Source: an uncultured Ruegeria sp. | GTDB lineage: Bacteria > Pseudomonadota > Alphaproteobacteria > Rhodobacterales > Rhodobacteraceae | DNA length: 64,000 nt | Assembly: GCF_947504215.1 (NCBI RefSeq) | Contig: NZ_CANNGO010000005.1 | Coordinates: forward strand, 269,063-333,062 | Direction: 5' to 3' | Part shown: positions 1 through 7,509 of the stretch, one piece after another | Layout: each line of letters begins with the position of its first letter | Position numbering within the stretch: the stretch's first letter is position 1 | The notes under the pieces: model-generated | What the model was told of the DNA's origin: nothing | Databases searched by the model: none | Seen by the model: only the letters and a program-made list of their open reading frames with translations | Made by a program: the position numbers and the translations under genes

Positions 1-959
1 ATCAGGAACAAAAGGATCAGCGGGTTTTCCGACAGGCTGAGGATCAGCGACGCCAGTTGTTCCGGCGCGTGGCTGAGGCTGACCACGGTCTTGAACGCCA
101 TTGCGGCGCCAACCAGCAGCAAGACAACCGCCGAGGTCATACCAGCGTTGCTGAGAACCTCGGGCACTTCTTTCCACGACAACGTGCGCAAAACAAAAAA
201 TCCGATGAGGAAGGCATAGCCCACGGCGACCGCCGCCGCCTCGGTCGGGGTAAAGATACCGCCGAGGATTCCCCCCAGAATGATGACGGGCGTCAGCAAA
301 GGGAAGAATGCCTTGAGGCTGGCTTGCCTGCGTTCGCCCCAGGTGTATTTTCGGCTGGCAACCGGGAAGTCGTAGCGATCTGCCATGAGTTTGATCATCA
401 GCATCAGGCCTACGCCAACCATAACCCCGGGCACGATCCCGGCCAGAAACAGCGCCGCGACGCTTTCGCCCATGACATATGCGTAGATGATCATGATGCC
501 CGAGGGCGGGATGATCGGACCAATGACCGAACTGGCTGCGGTAATGGCAGCGGCGAATTTGCGAGTATAGCCCTGTTTCTCCATCGCCGGGATCAGCATG
601 GATCCCAGGGCCGAGGTGTCGGCTACTGCAGAACCCGAAAGGCCCGCAAACAGGATCGAGCTGAGAACGTTTACATGCGCCAGACCGCCGCGCAAATGAC
701 CCATCAGGGCCTGACTGAATTCGACAAGGCGGATGGTTATGCCACCTCGGTTCATCAATTCTCCGGCCAGCATGAAGAACGGGATCGCCATCAAGGGGAA
801 ACTGTCCATGCCATTGTAGACATTGCGGTAGAGCAGGGTGATGTCGTTGGTCTGACCGTTCAGCCACAGCAGAATGCCGGGCGCGGCCAACAGTGCGAAG
901 AACACGGGCAAGCCGATCAACAGGAAGATCAGGAAAGTGGGCAGGAACCATATCAACAT
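1..959 (-). CDS. TRAP transporter large permease (DctM family), C-terminus cut by window edge
   Basis: Large membrane subunit of a tripartite ATP-independent periplasmic transporter, which moves a solute across the inner membrane using an ion gradient. The reverse strand reads from an ATG at 959 into a very hydrophobic protein opening MLIWFLPTFLIFLLIGLPV, with DctM-typical stretches such as the PPSGIMIIYAYV region and a later FTPTEAAAVAVGYAF segment. The ATG follows the stop codon of the small permease directly (TAAATG), so the two are translationally coupled. About 319 codons are present; the usual length is about 425, so roughly a quarter lies outside the window. The solute-binding protein (DctP) is not in the window and may lie just beyond. 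It is the distal part of the operon that begins with the flavin monooxygenase at 4177, which suggests the transporter imports that enzyme's substrate (inference). Confidence 0.9.
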   Translation of the reverse strand, partial: MLIWFLPTFLIFLLIGLPVFFALLAAPGILLWLNGQTNDITLLYRNVYNGMDSFPLMAIPFFMLAGELMNRGGITIRLVEFSQALMGHLRGGLAHVNVLSSILFAGLSGSAVADTSALGSMLIPAMEKQGYTRKFAAAITAASSVIGPIIPPSGIMIIYAYVMGESVAALFLAGIVPGVMVGVGLMLMIKLMADRYDFPVASRKYTWGERRQASLKAFFPLLTPVIILGGILGGIFTPTEAAAVAVGYAFLIGFFVLRTLSWKEVPEVLSNAGMTSAVVLLLVGAAMAFKTVVSLSHAPEQLASLILSLSENPLILLFL

Positions 960-1547
960 TTATTCAGCCCCCACTGCTGCATCAGGAATTTCTGGCAATA
1001 GGTGACCGCCGCCCAACATGGTGATGAATGACCGGAGGATCAGTTCGATGTTGACTGAAATAAGCAGAACGATCCCCACAAGTAACGAGGCCATCATCCA
1101 ACTGCGGGGAATGCGGTACCATTCGTCAAACCCGAAGGATGTTGGAAGGTAAAGCGCAGCGGTAGCGAACTTGCCGCCAAAGCCCGTCACCTCGGACCAG
1201 CCGATTGTGACCGCGACCAGCAAAACCGCCAATGAGACCAGAAGGAGAAAAATGTTCAGTGTTTGTCCGACAACGCGCGGCAGGAACCGTTGCAGCATGT
1301 CGATGGCGACGAAACCACCGCGTCGGAATGCGGTCGGAGCCATCAGACCGGTCATCCATAACATGCAGAACCGCGCTGCCTCATCCGGCCAGGGCAGGGC
1401 GTTGCCCAGAACATACCGGAAGAACACCTGAATTAGGATCGCGATCACCATCAATGCAATCGCAACGACACCAACCGCGCGGCCCAGACGCAGCGCGGCT
1501 TCGTTCACGAATGCAATCGGCGCCAGCACCGATGCCAGTCCGCCCAT
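960..1547 (-). CDS. TRAP transporter small permease (DctQ family)
   Basis: Four-helix small permease subunit of the same TRAP transporter, 195 aa. It contains the usual DctQ features: a first helix around GVVAIALMVIAILIQVFFRY, the PWPDEAARFCMLWMTGL segment, and two later hydrophobic helices. A longer frame runs to 1634, but that would overlap the flavin reductase gene. The start MGGLASVL at 1547 is preceded by a strong ribosome binding site (AGGGAGGAA), so that start is chosen. A gap of about 50 bases separates it from the flavin reductase upstream, in the same direction, consistent with one operon. Confidence 0.88.
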   Translation of the reverse strand: MGGLASVLAPIAFVNEAALRLGRAVGVVAIALMVIAILIQVFFRYVLGNALPWPDEAARFCMLWMTGLMAPTAFRRGGFVAIDMLQRFLPRVVGQTLNIFLLLVSLAVLLVAVTIGWSEVTGFGGKFATAALYLPTSFGFDEWYRIPRSWMMASLLVGIVLLISVNIELILRSFITMLGGGHLLPEIPDAAVGAE

Positions 1548-1599
1548 GCGGTTCCTCCCTATGTCAGCTGCGGGTCTTTCCGCAGCGGTCTTCTCGCGC

Positions 1600-2118
1600 T
1601 TATTGGTGCGCGAATTGGCCGAGTTTCCCGGCATAAAAGGTCAGCGCGTCTCCATCCGCCATGCTGGCCTTCAAAACTTTACCCACGACAATAACGTGAT
1701 CACCTGCGTTGTGATACGCATGTTGTTCGCATTCGAACCGCGCCAGACAATCCGGCAGCAGCGGAGTCCCGTTTTCACAGCGCTCATGTTCGATATCCCG
1801 CAGGGCATGGGCGTTCTTGGAACACCCAAAGCACAGCTCGGCCTGTTCGGCTGACAAAACGTGAACGCTGAAGTGGCGCGCCTTCTGAAAATAGGGGAAG
1901 CGGCGAGAGTTTCGGTCGCCAGCCCACATCACCAAAGGCGGATCCAGTGACAGGGACGAAAAGCTGTTGGCTGTGATGCAGATCGGCCCGTCCTCGCTGT
2001 GGCAGGTCACGATCGTCACCCCGGTGGCAAAACGGCCAAAAGCATCCCTAAGGGTTCGGGTGTCGTCTTTATGCGGGACGAATGTACGGCTCATGTCCTT
2101 TGAGATTGCGTTCATCAT
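1600..2118 (-). CDS. flavin reductase, SmoA-like partner of the adjacent monooxygenase
   Basis: NAD(P)H:flavin oxidoreductase of the FMN-binding split-barrel family (PF01613 type), 172 aa. It would supply reduced FMN to the two-component monooxygenase encoded at 3005-4177. The family signature is clear: LRDAFGRFATGVTIVTC near the N-terminus, then ITANSFSSLSLDPPLVMW and the C-terminal DALTFYAGKLGQF. Its ATG overlaps the stop of the aldo/keto reductase (ATGA at 2115-2118), so the two are co-translated. The pairing with an SsuD-like oxygenase and an aldo/keto reductase is the arrangement of smoA in the sulfoquinovose monooxygenase pathway; the substrate assignment is inferred, the flavin reductase call is not in doubt. 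Confidence 0.85.
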   Translation of the reverse strand: MMNAISKDMSRTFVPHKDDTRTLRDAFGRFATGVTIVTCHSEDGPICITANSFSSLSLDPPLVMWAGDRNSRRFPYFQKARHFSVHVLSAEQAELCFGCSKNAHALRDIEHERCENGTPLLPDCLARFECEQHAYHNAGDHVIVVGKVLKASMADGDALTFYAGKLGQFAHQ

Positions 2119-3008
2119 GGTACCTCATGTCCCAGCGCCGCCTCATAAAGGCGATACCAGGTTTCGCGATCCAGATTGACTTTCATGGCGTCGGAAATCC
2201 GTTTGATACGGTCCAGATTGTTGGTGCCTAGCACCGGAAGGATACCTGCCGGATGAGCCAGCAGGAATGCAACCGCAACAGCAGCACGGTCGACACCGAA
2301 CTCCTCGGCAATTTCGTCAGCAACCAATCCGACCGGGGGATTCCCGGCCATCAGCATCCCGCCACCCAAGGGGGACCACGCCATCACAGCGTGGCCGTGC
2401 TGCTGGTGAAACGCCAAATCGCCATTGGTGAACGGACCAATCTCGCCCAGAGAAATTTCGATCTGATTGGTGACCAGCTGCGTTTTCATGGCCGATTGCA
2501 ACAGCTGCCAATCCCACGGACGGAAGTTGGATACACCAACGGCCCCCACTTTGCCGCTGGCGACCACCTCATCCAGCACCGCACCAGTCTCGTGGTGATC
2601 CATGAACGGATCGGGGCGGTGAATCAGCAGTAGATCGATGTGATCAATAGCCATTTCCTGCAGTGAAATTTCGACGGACTTCAGGATGTGCGCACGCGAC
2701 GTGTCATAGTATTTGGCCTTGGCATCGGCATACCGGCCGCAGGGCGCAACGATGTCACATTTGGTGACAATCTCCATCTTTTGACGCAGGCCGGGATTGG
2801 CGCGCAGGGCATTGCCCAGAACGGCTTCGGCGCCATAGTCGCCATAGATATCCGCCTGATCGAAGGTGGTGATGCCCTGATCCAGGCAAGCTTGGACCTT
2901 GGCCTCGACATGACCAGCCGAGGTGTCGCTGTCATCGCCCAGCCGCCACATGCCGTAAACCAGACGGCTCAATTTCAGCGTTTCAGATAGTTTGACACGT
3001 TGCATCAA
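2115..3008 (-). CDS. aldo/keto reductase, SmoB-like (6-oxo-glucose reductase candidate)
   Basis: NAD(P)H-dependent aldo/keto reductase of 297 aa, close to the YdhF/SmoB type. Visible AKR features are the catalytic Asp/Tyr region (TTFDQADIYGDYGAE), the catalytic Lys (EIVTKCD), the HIDLLLIHRPDP strand, GAVGVSNFRPWDW, and the cofactor-binding C-terminus MAWSPLGGGML and VLGTNNLDRI. In the SMO pathway the enzyme reduces 6-oxo-glucose, formed when the monooxygenase removes the sulfonate as sulfite, to glucose. The opening MMQRVKL and closing GHEVP resemble my memory of SmoB, which cannot be verified here. The gene overlaps both neighbours by 4 bases (ATGA), so oxygenase, reductase and flavin reductase form a tight translational unit. 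Confidence 0.83.
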   Translation of the reverse strand: MMQRVKLSETLKLSRLVYGMWRLGDDSDTSAGHVEAKVQACLDQGITTFDQADIYGDYGAEAVLGNALRANPGLRQKMEIVTKCDIVAPCGRYADAKAKYYDTSRAHILKSVEISLQEMAIDHIDLLLIHRPDPFMDHHETGAVLDEVVASGKVGAVGVSNFRPWDWQLLQSAMKTQLVTNQIEISLGEIGPFTNGDLAFHQQHGHAVMAWSPLGGGMLMAGNPPVGLVADEIAEEFGVDRAAVAVAFLLAHPAGILPVLGTNNLDRIKRISDAMKVNLDRETWYRLYEAALGHEVP

Positions 3009-4177
3009 CGACGCACTCCGTTGCCCAGCGGCGTCGCTGGGATGTTGTTGGGAACCCGTCCGTAAGCTTCGGGAAGGGAGCAGGTTTTTAGGTTGGGCAT
3101 CACGCGGGTGCCGAAATGGCGTGCTTCGTCCATGTGTGGATAGCCCGAGAAGATGAAGGCGCGGATGCCCATCTTCTGGTATTCTTCAATCTTGGACATG
3201 ACCTGATCGGTCGAGCCGACCAATGCTGCACCGCAACCCGACCGGGCGCGGCCAACGCCTGTCCAAAGGCCCGGCTCGACATACCCATATTCATCGGCCA
3301 GATCGCGGTTTTTGGATTGATGTGCGACGCCCAGAGATGTGGAGTCCAAGGCGCGCTCTCGTATGGCGCGGCCATATTCATCGTCCAGCTTGGACACGAT
3401 GTAGTCGGCGTATTCCTGTGCCTCAGCCTCGGTATCGCGGACAATCATGTGAACCCGTAGACCATAATCCAGTGTGCGACCGCATTCGTCGGCGACTGCA
3501 TGAACGGCTTTCATCCGTTCGGCCAACTGGTCCTTTGTTTCCGGCCACATCAGGTAGACGTCACAATGTTCGCCGCACAACTGCAAGGCGGATGGGGAAT
3601 AGCCACCGAAATACAGCAGCGGGCCGCCGGTTTGATACGGTTTTGCGGGATCAGTGGTCAGACCGCCGAAATTGTAGACCTCGCCCGCATAGTTGATCTC
3701 ATCATGTGTCCAAGCCTGTTTCAGGATCTCGACCACTTCGCGCGAGCGTTGGTAGCGATAGGCGCTGTCAGCTTTTTCGCCGGGAAAATCGGATGAGATG
3801 ATGTTGACGGTTAACCGTCCCTTCAACATGTGATCAAGCGTGGCGATGGTTCGGGCCAGCATAATGGGCTGCATCTCGCCGCAGCGCACCGCAGCCAGCA
3901 TGTTGATCTTTTCGGTGATCGGTGCGCAGCCCGCGACAAAGCTGAGCGTGTCCTGACCGACTTGATATGAAGATGGGCACAGGATGTTGCGAAACCCCTG
4001 CGCCTCGGCTTCTTTCACGATGCTGGAACAATGATCCCAGCTGGATCGCAGGTCACCATCCGGCACGCCAAGAAACTGATAATCATCCGAGCAAAGCGCT
4101 GCAAACCACGAAACCTCAGCCGCATCCAGATCGGGTGACGTGATGGGGACAATTGTCATCTGTTGCGCGCTCCGCAT
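3005..4177 (-). CDS. LLM-class FMN-dependent sulfonate monooxygenase, SmoC/SsuD-like
   Basis: Two-component flavin-dependent monooxygenase of the bacterial luciferase-like superfamily, 390 aa. It resembles alkanesulfonate monooxygenase SsuD: a TIM-barrel with KEAEAQGFRNILCPSS, the ATLDHMLKGRLTVNIISSD strand, the YFGGYSPSALQLCGEHCDVYLMW segment and the late mobile region near GRARSGCGAALVGST. Such enzymes oxidise a C-S bond with O2 and FMNH2, releasing sulfite and an aldehyde. Being adjacent to a flavin reductase and an aldo/keto reductase fits sulfoquinovose monooxygenase rather than a general alkanesulfonate enzyme, which would not need the reductase. A second in-frame ATG at 4159 (MTIVPITS) has a GGAG about 12 bases upstream and may be the true start. 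First gene of a leftward operon. Confidence 0.8.
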   Translation of the reverse strand: MRSAQQMTIVPITSPDLDAAEVSWFAALCSDDYQFLGVPDGDLRSSWDHCSSIVKEAEAQGFRNILCPSSYQVGQDTLSFVAGCAPITEKINMLAAVRCGEMQPIMLARTIATLDHMLKGRLTVNIISSDFPGEKADSAYRYQRSREVVEILKQAWTHDEINYAGEVYNFGGLTTDPAKPYQTGGPLLYFGGYSPSALQLCGEHCDVYLMWPETKDQLAERMKAVHAVADECGRTLDYGLRVHMIVRDTEAEAQEYADYIVSKLDDEYGRAIRERALDSTSLGVAHQSKNRDLADEYGYVEPGLWTGVGRARSGCGAALVGSTDQVMSKIEEYQKMGIRAFIFSGYPHMDEARHFGTRVMPNLKTCSLPEAYGRVPNNIPATPLGNGVRR

Positions 4178-4210
4178 TGATTTTGCTTTTTCTCTTGCGT
4201 AGCAATCACA

Positions 4211-4224
4211 TTGATGTAGATCAA
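4211..4224. promoter_or_regulatory. FNR/FnrL-type box in the divergent promoter
   Basis: Perfect match to the FNR consensus: TTGAT-GTAG-ATCAA. It lies between the leftward monooxygenase operon (start 34 to 52 bases away) and the rightward GntR gene. In Rhodobacteraceae this motif is bound by FnrL or related Crp/Fnr regulators. The same inverted repeat could instead be an operator for the adjacent GntR protein, so the regulator is not settled. Confidence 0.55.
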
Positions 4225-4265
4225 TAGTGTATCAATTTTTCCTGCGACCGAATGAAGCGTCTGCT

Positions 4266-4976
4266 GTGACACCAACCAGCCGAAATCCAAATGCCCTGCC
4301 GATGTATATTCAAATCTCGGAACTGCTGATCCGGGATATTGCGGCTGGTCGCCTGATCGACGGAGAGCGCCTGCCCCCGGAAAGGGACATGGCGGCTGAG
4401 CTTCAGGTTTCGGTCGGGACTTTGCGAAAATCGCTCGCAGAGCTTGAGAAAAAGGGGATGTTGGAGCGTATTCAGGGCTCGGGCAATTACGTGCGCGAGA
4501 CCGGAACGCAGAACAGCGTCTATGCGATGTTCCGACTAGAGCTGCCGGAAGGCGGCGGTTTGCCACGCGCCGATATCCTGTCGGTTGATCAATTGGAAAA
4601 GCCAGACGATCTGCCGGAATTCGGAAAATCCAACATCGGGTCACGCGTGCGCAGAATGCGGTATCTGAATGACACAATTATCGCTGTCGAGGAAATCTGG
4701 CTGGACGAATCAGTGGGTCTAATCGACCAGAACCTGCTGTCGGACTCGCTTTATCGCTACTACCAGCAGCAATTGGGGTTCTGGATATCGCGCGCGGAAG
4801 ATCGGGTTTCGGTCGGATTGATGCCGCACTGGACGCCACTTGGGTTCACCAAGCCGATCGGAGAAACGGTTGGATATATCGAGCGGTTTAGTTGGTCGGA
4901 AAAACCCGACCCAGTCGAGTTTTCAAAAACATGGTTCGATGCGGATCGGGCCACTTATGTACAACGCCTGAAGTAA
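4266..4976 (+). CDS. GntR-family transcriptional regulator with UTRA domain
   Basis: HutC-subfamily repressor: an N-terminal winged helix-turn-helix (PMYIQISELLIRDIAAG, then ERLPPERDMAAELQVSVGTLRKSLAELEKKGML) followed by a UTRA ligand-binding domain from about residue 85 (RRMRYLNDTIIAVEEIWLDE; the C-terminal PIGETVGYIERFSW). The reading frame opens at a GTG at 4227, but the homologous part begins near the ATG at 4308; the GTG at 4266 gives a family-typical 236 aa. No start has a convincing ribosome binding site. It is divergent from the monooxygenase operon and 19 bases upstream of the Gfo/Idh/MocA gene, so it probably controls both arms in response to the sugar or a metabolite. Confidence 0.85.
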   Translation: MTPTSRNPNALPMYIQISELLIRDIAAGRLIDGERLPPERDMAAELQVSVGTLRKSLAELEKKGMLERIQGSGNYVRETGTQNSVYAMFRLELPEGGGLPRADILSVDQLEKPDDLPEFGKSNIGSRVRRMRYLNDTIIAVEEIWLDESVGLIDQNLLSDSLYRYYQQQLGFWISRAEDRVSVGLMPHWTPLGFTKPIGETVGYIERFSWSEKPDPVEFSKTWFDADRATYVQRLK

Positions 4977-4995
4977 GAAGAATGAGGAAATACGC

Positions 4996-6096
4996 ATGAC
5001 CCGGACGATCAATTACGGGCTGATTGGATGCGGCATGATGGGGCAAGAGCACCTGCACAATATTGCCCTGCTGGACGGCACCCGCGTGTCGGCGATTTTC
5101 GAACCTGATGCGGGTATGGCAAAGATCGCGCAGGACATTGCACCGGACGCGACGATCGTGTCTTCGGTTCAGGCGTTGCTGGCGGTTGACGATCTGGATT
5201 GTCTGGTGATCGCCAGCCCAAATCACTTGCATGCTGATCAACTTGACGAAATCGCCCAGACACGCCCGCTACCGTTGCTGGTCGAAAAGCCCTTGTTCAC
5301 CGATCCCAACGATACCGCCCGGTTGGAGGTGATCCGGCAAAGCTATCCCCACCCAATCTGGGTTGCGATGGAGTACCGGTACATGCCCCCGATCGCGGAA
5401 CTGATCTCGCAGGCTCGGGCGGTCAGCGGCGGTGCGAAAATGTTGTCGATCCGGGAACACCGCTTTCCTTTTCTTGAAAAGGTCGGGCACTGGAACCGAT
5501 TTAACCGTAACACCGGCGGAACCTTTGTCGAGAAATGCTGCCATTTCTTCGACCTGATGCGGTTGATCCTGCAATCTGATCCGGTGCGGATCACTGCGAG
5601 CGGGGGACAAGCGGTCAATCATCTGGACGAAACCTATGAAGGGGAAACACCGGACGTCCTGGATCACGGTTATGTGCTGGTTGATTTTGCGTCCGGTGCA
5701 CGGGCGATGCTGGAATTATGCATGTTTGCCGAGGGTTCTCGTTACCAAGAAGAAATCTCGGCCATTGGCCCAGATGCCAAGATCGAAGCCTTAGTGCCCG
5801 GGCCGGGTCGCTTCTGGCCTGAACATCTGGGTGCACCGCCGGTGCCGCAGGTGATTGTCAGTCCGCGTGATCCGAAAGGTCCGGTTGTCAAAGATATTCC
5901 GGTCGATCCACGTTTGCTTGCAGCGGGGGACCACAACGGATCCACCTTTTATCAGCATCAGGGATTCCTGGAGTTGGTGCGCGGAGATCGCGCCGAACCG
6001 GATGTGTCAATGCGCGATGGGCTGTGGGCGGTTCAGATGGGATTGGCGGCTCAGCAGGCTTTGATCACCGGCGAAGCTGTTCACCTGACGGGTTGA
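4996..6096 (+). CDS. Gfo/Idh/MocA-family NAD-binding enzyme, candidate NAD-dependent sulfoquinovosidase
   Basis: 366 aa, with an N-terminal Rossmann fold (GLIGCGMMGQEHLHNI), the ASPNHLHAD strand and the catalytic EKP motif (LLVEKPLF). The C-terminal alpha/beta domain carries GGTFVEKCCHFFDLMR with the usual His. Family members oxidise sugars or, in some branches (GH109, GH188), use bound NAD to cleave glycosides. As recalled from the literature, GH188 enzymes are NAD-dependent sulfoquinovosidases found in sulfoquinovose gene clusters. No GH31-type sulfoquinovosidase is present in the window, so this gene could fill that role, but it could equally be an ordinary sugar dehydrogenase. It follows the GntR gene by 19 bases and has a ribosome binding site (GAGGAAA). 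Confidence 0.8.
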   Translation: MTRTINYGLIGCGMMGQEHLHNIALLDGTRVSAIFEPDAGMAKIAQDIAPDATIVSSVQALLAVDDLDCLVIASPNHLHADQLDEIAQTRPLPLLVEKPLFTDPNDTARLEVIRQSYPHPIWVAMEYRYMPPIAELISQARAVSGGAKMLSIREHRFPFLEKVGHWNRFNRNTGGTFVEKCCHFFDLMRLILQSDPVRITASGGQAVNHLDETYEGETPDVLDHGYVLVDFASGARAMLELCMFAEGSRYQEEISAIGPDAKIEALVPGPGRFWPEHLGAPPVPQVIVSPRDPKGPVVKDIPVDPRLLAAGDHNGSTFYQHQGFLELVRGDRAEPDVSMRDGLWAVQMGLAAQQALITGEAVHLTG

Positions 6097-6245
6097 GCGC
6101 CGGCGGCAAGCTCTAAACTGGCCAAGGAATTGCGCCTATCGGAAACGCGCGTTCCCAATGCCCACATTTTTCGGTGTCGTTTTTGACCTTCAAAGGGTCT
6201 TTTCCGCTTGCGCGGCTGTTTCAGGGAAAATACGTCTGGCGGCGG

Positions 6246-6283
6246 GACACCCCTCCCCAACGAGGGGCGTGTATCTGGAAGGA
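6246..6283 (+). promoter_or_regulatory. serC leader-like hairpin upstream of serC
   Basis: A strong GC-rich hairpin (CCCCTC paired with GAGGGG around a CCAA-containing loop, extended by ACA/TGT) ends a few bases before the serC ribosome binding site (GGAAGGA). A conserved serC leader RNA motif is known upstream of serC in alphaproteobacteria; position and form agree, though I cannot run the covariance model. The upstream 150 bases are also gene-free and may contain the rest of the element. Confidence 0.45.
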
Positions 6284-6291
6284 TAATACAC

Positions 6292-7446
6292 ATGAGCACT
6301 GAACAACCGGCGACGCGGCCGGCCAATCCGCGTTTTTCTTCTGGCCCCTGTGCCAAACCCCCCACATTTGACCTGACCAAACTGGCCGATGCCGCGTTGG
6401 GCCGTTCGCACCGTGCCGCTGTTGGCAAGGACAAGCTGAAAGCGGCCATCGAAGGCACGCGTGACGTTTTGGGCATCCCGGCAGATTACAAGATCGGCAT
6501 TGTTCCCGCATCGGACACCGGTGCGGTCGAAATGGCGCTGTGGTCGCTGTTGGGCGAGCGCAAGGTCGAGATGCTGGCGTGGGAAAGCTTTGGGTCCGGC
6601 TGGGTCACGGATGTGATCAAGCAGCTGAAAATCGATGCCGAGGTCAAAACGGCAGATTATGGCCAGCTCGTTGACCTAGCTTCGATCGATTTCTCCAATG
6701 ACGTTGTCTTTACCTGGAACGGCACCACCTCGGGCGTGCGGGTTCCAAACGGCGATTGGATCGCGGATGACCGTCAGGGTCTGACGATCTGCGACGCGAC
6801 TTCCGCGGCATTCGCGATGGATCTGCCTTGGGACAAGCTGGATGTGACCACGTTTAGCTGGCAAAAGGTTCTGGGTGGCGAAGCGGCGCACGGAATGCTG
6901 ATCCTGAGCCCCCGTGCGGTGGAGCGGCTGGAAAGCTACACCCCCGCATGGCCCCTGCCCAAGATTTTTCGCCTGACCAAAGGCGGTAAACTGATCGACG
7001 GCATCTTTACCGGAGCCACAATCAACACGCCTTCGATGCTGGCGGTTGAGGATTACCTGTTCGCGCTGGACTGGGCGCGCTCGGTCGGCGGGTTGCAGGG
7101 GCTGATCGCCCGCGCGGATGCCAATGCCGGTGCGGTGCATGCGTTTTGCGCGCAGAATGATTGGATCGCCAATCTGGCTGAAGATGAGGCAACACAGTCG
7201 AACACATCTGTTTGCCTGAAATTCACCGACGCCCGTATTAAGGACGGTGCGAGTTTCGCTAAGGCCGTGGCCAAACGGCTTGAGGCTGAAAACATCGCGC
7301 TGGACATCGGTGCCTATCGCGACGCGCCTGCCGGTCTTCGCATCTGGTGCGGCGGCACGGTCGAAACATCGGATATCGAAGCGATGTTGCCCTGGCTGGC
7401 CTGGGCCTTTGAGGCTGAACTCGCGGAGCAGGCCGAAGCTGCCTGA
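6292..7446 (+). CDS. serC: phosphoserine aminotransferase
   Basis: PLP-dependent class V aminotransferase, 384 aa, converting 3-phosphohydroxypyruvate and glutamate to 3-phosphoserine. It belongs to the alphaproteobacterial SerC type that opens with [13 protein letters not shown]. Further markers are [14 protein letters not shown], the cofactor region around TWNGTTSG, and the PLP lysine in [17 protein letters not shown]. The frame extends upstream to 6208, but the ATG at 6292 has the ribosome binding site GGAAGGA and matches the family start. serA follows after a 63-base gap, and serB lies at 11634, so most of the serine pathway is clustered. Confidence 0.96.
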   Translation: MSTEQPATRPANPRFSSGPCAKPPTFDLTKLADAALGRSHRAAVGKDKLKAAIEGTRDVLGIPADYKIGIVPASDTGAVEMALWSLLGERKVEMLAWESFGSGWVTDVIKQLKIDAEVKTADYGQLVDLASIDFSNDVVFTWNGTTSGVRVPNGDWIADDRQGLTICDATSAAFAMDLPWDKLDVTTFSWQKVLGGEAAHGMLILSPRAVERLESYTPAWPLPKIFRLTKGGKLIDGIFTGATINTPSMLAVEDYLFALDWARSVGGLQGLIARADANAGAVHAFCAQNDWIANLAEDEATQSNTSVCLKFTDARIKDGASFAKAVAKRLEAENIALDIGAYRDAPAGLRIWCGGTVETSDIEAMLPWLAWAFEAELAEQAEAA

Positions 7447-7509
7447 GCATTTCCAATTTTCACCGGGCCGTAACTGGCCCGGCTCTCCACATATTCAAGG
7501 ACCACAGAC

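Noticed and set aside
57..1001. Plus-strand open frame of 314 aa.
   Set aside because: It is antisense to a clear TRAP large permease; its composition is rich in His, Gln and Arg with no domain.
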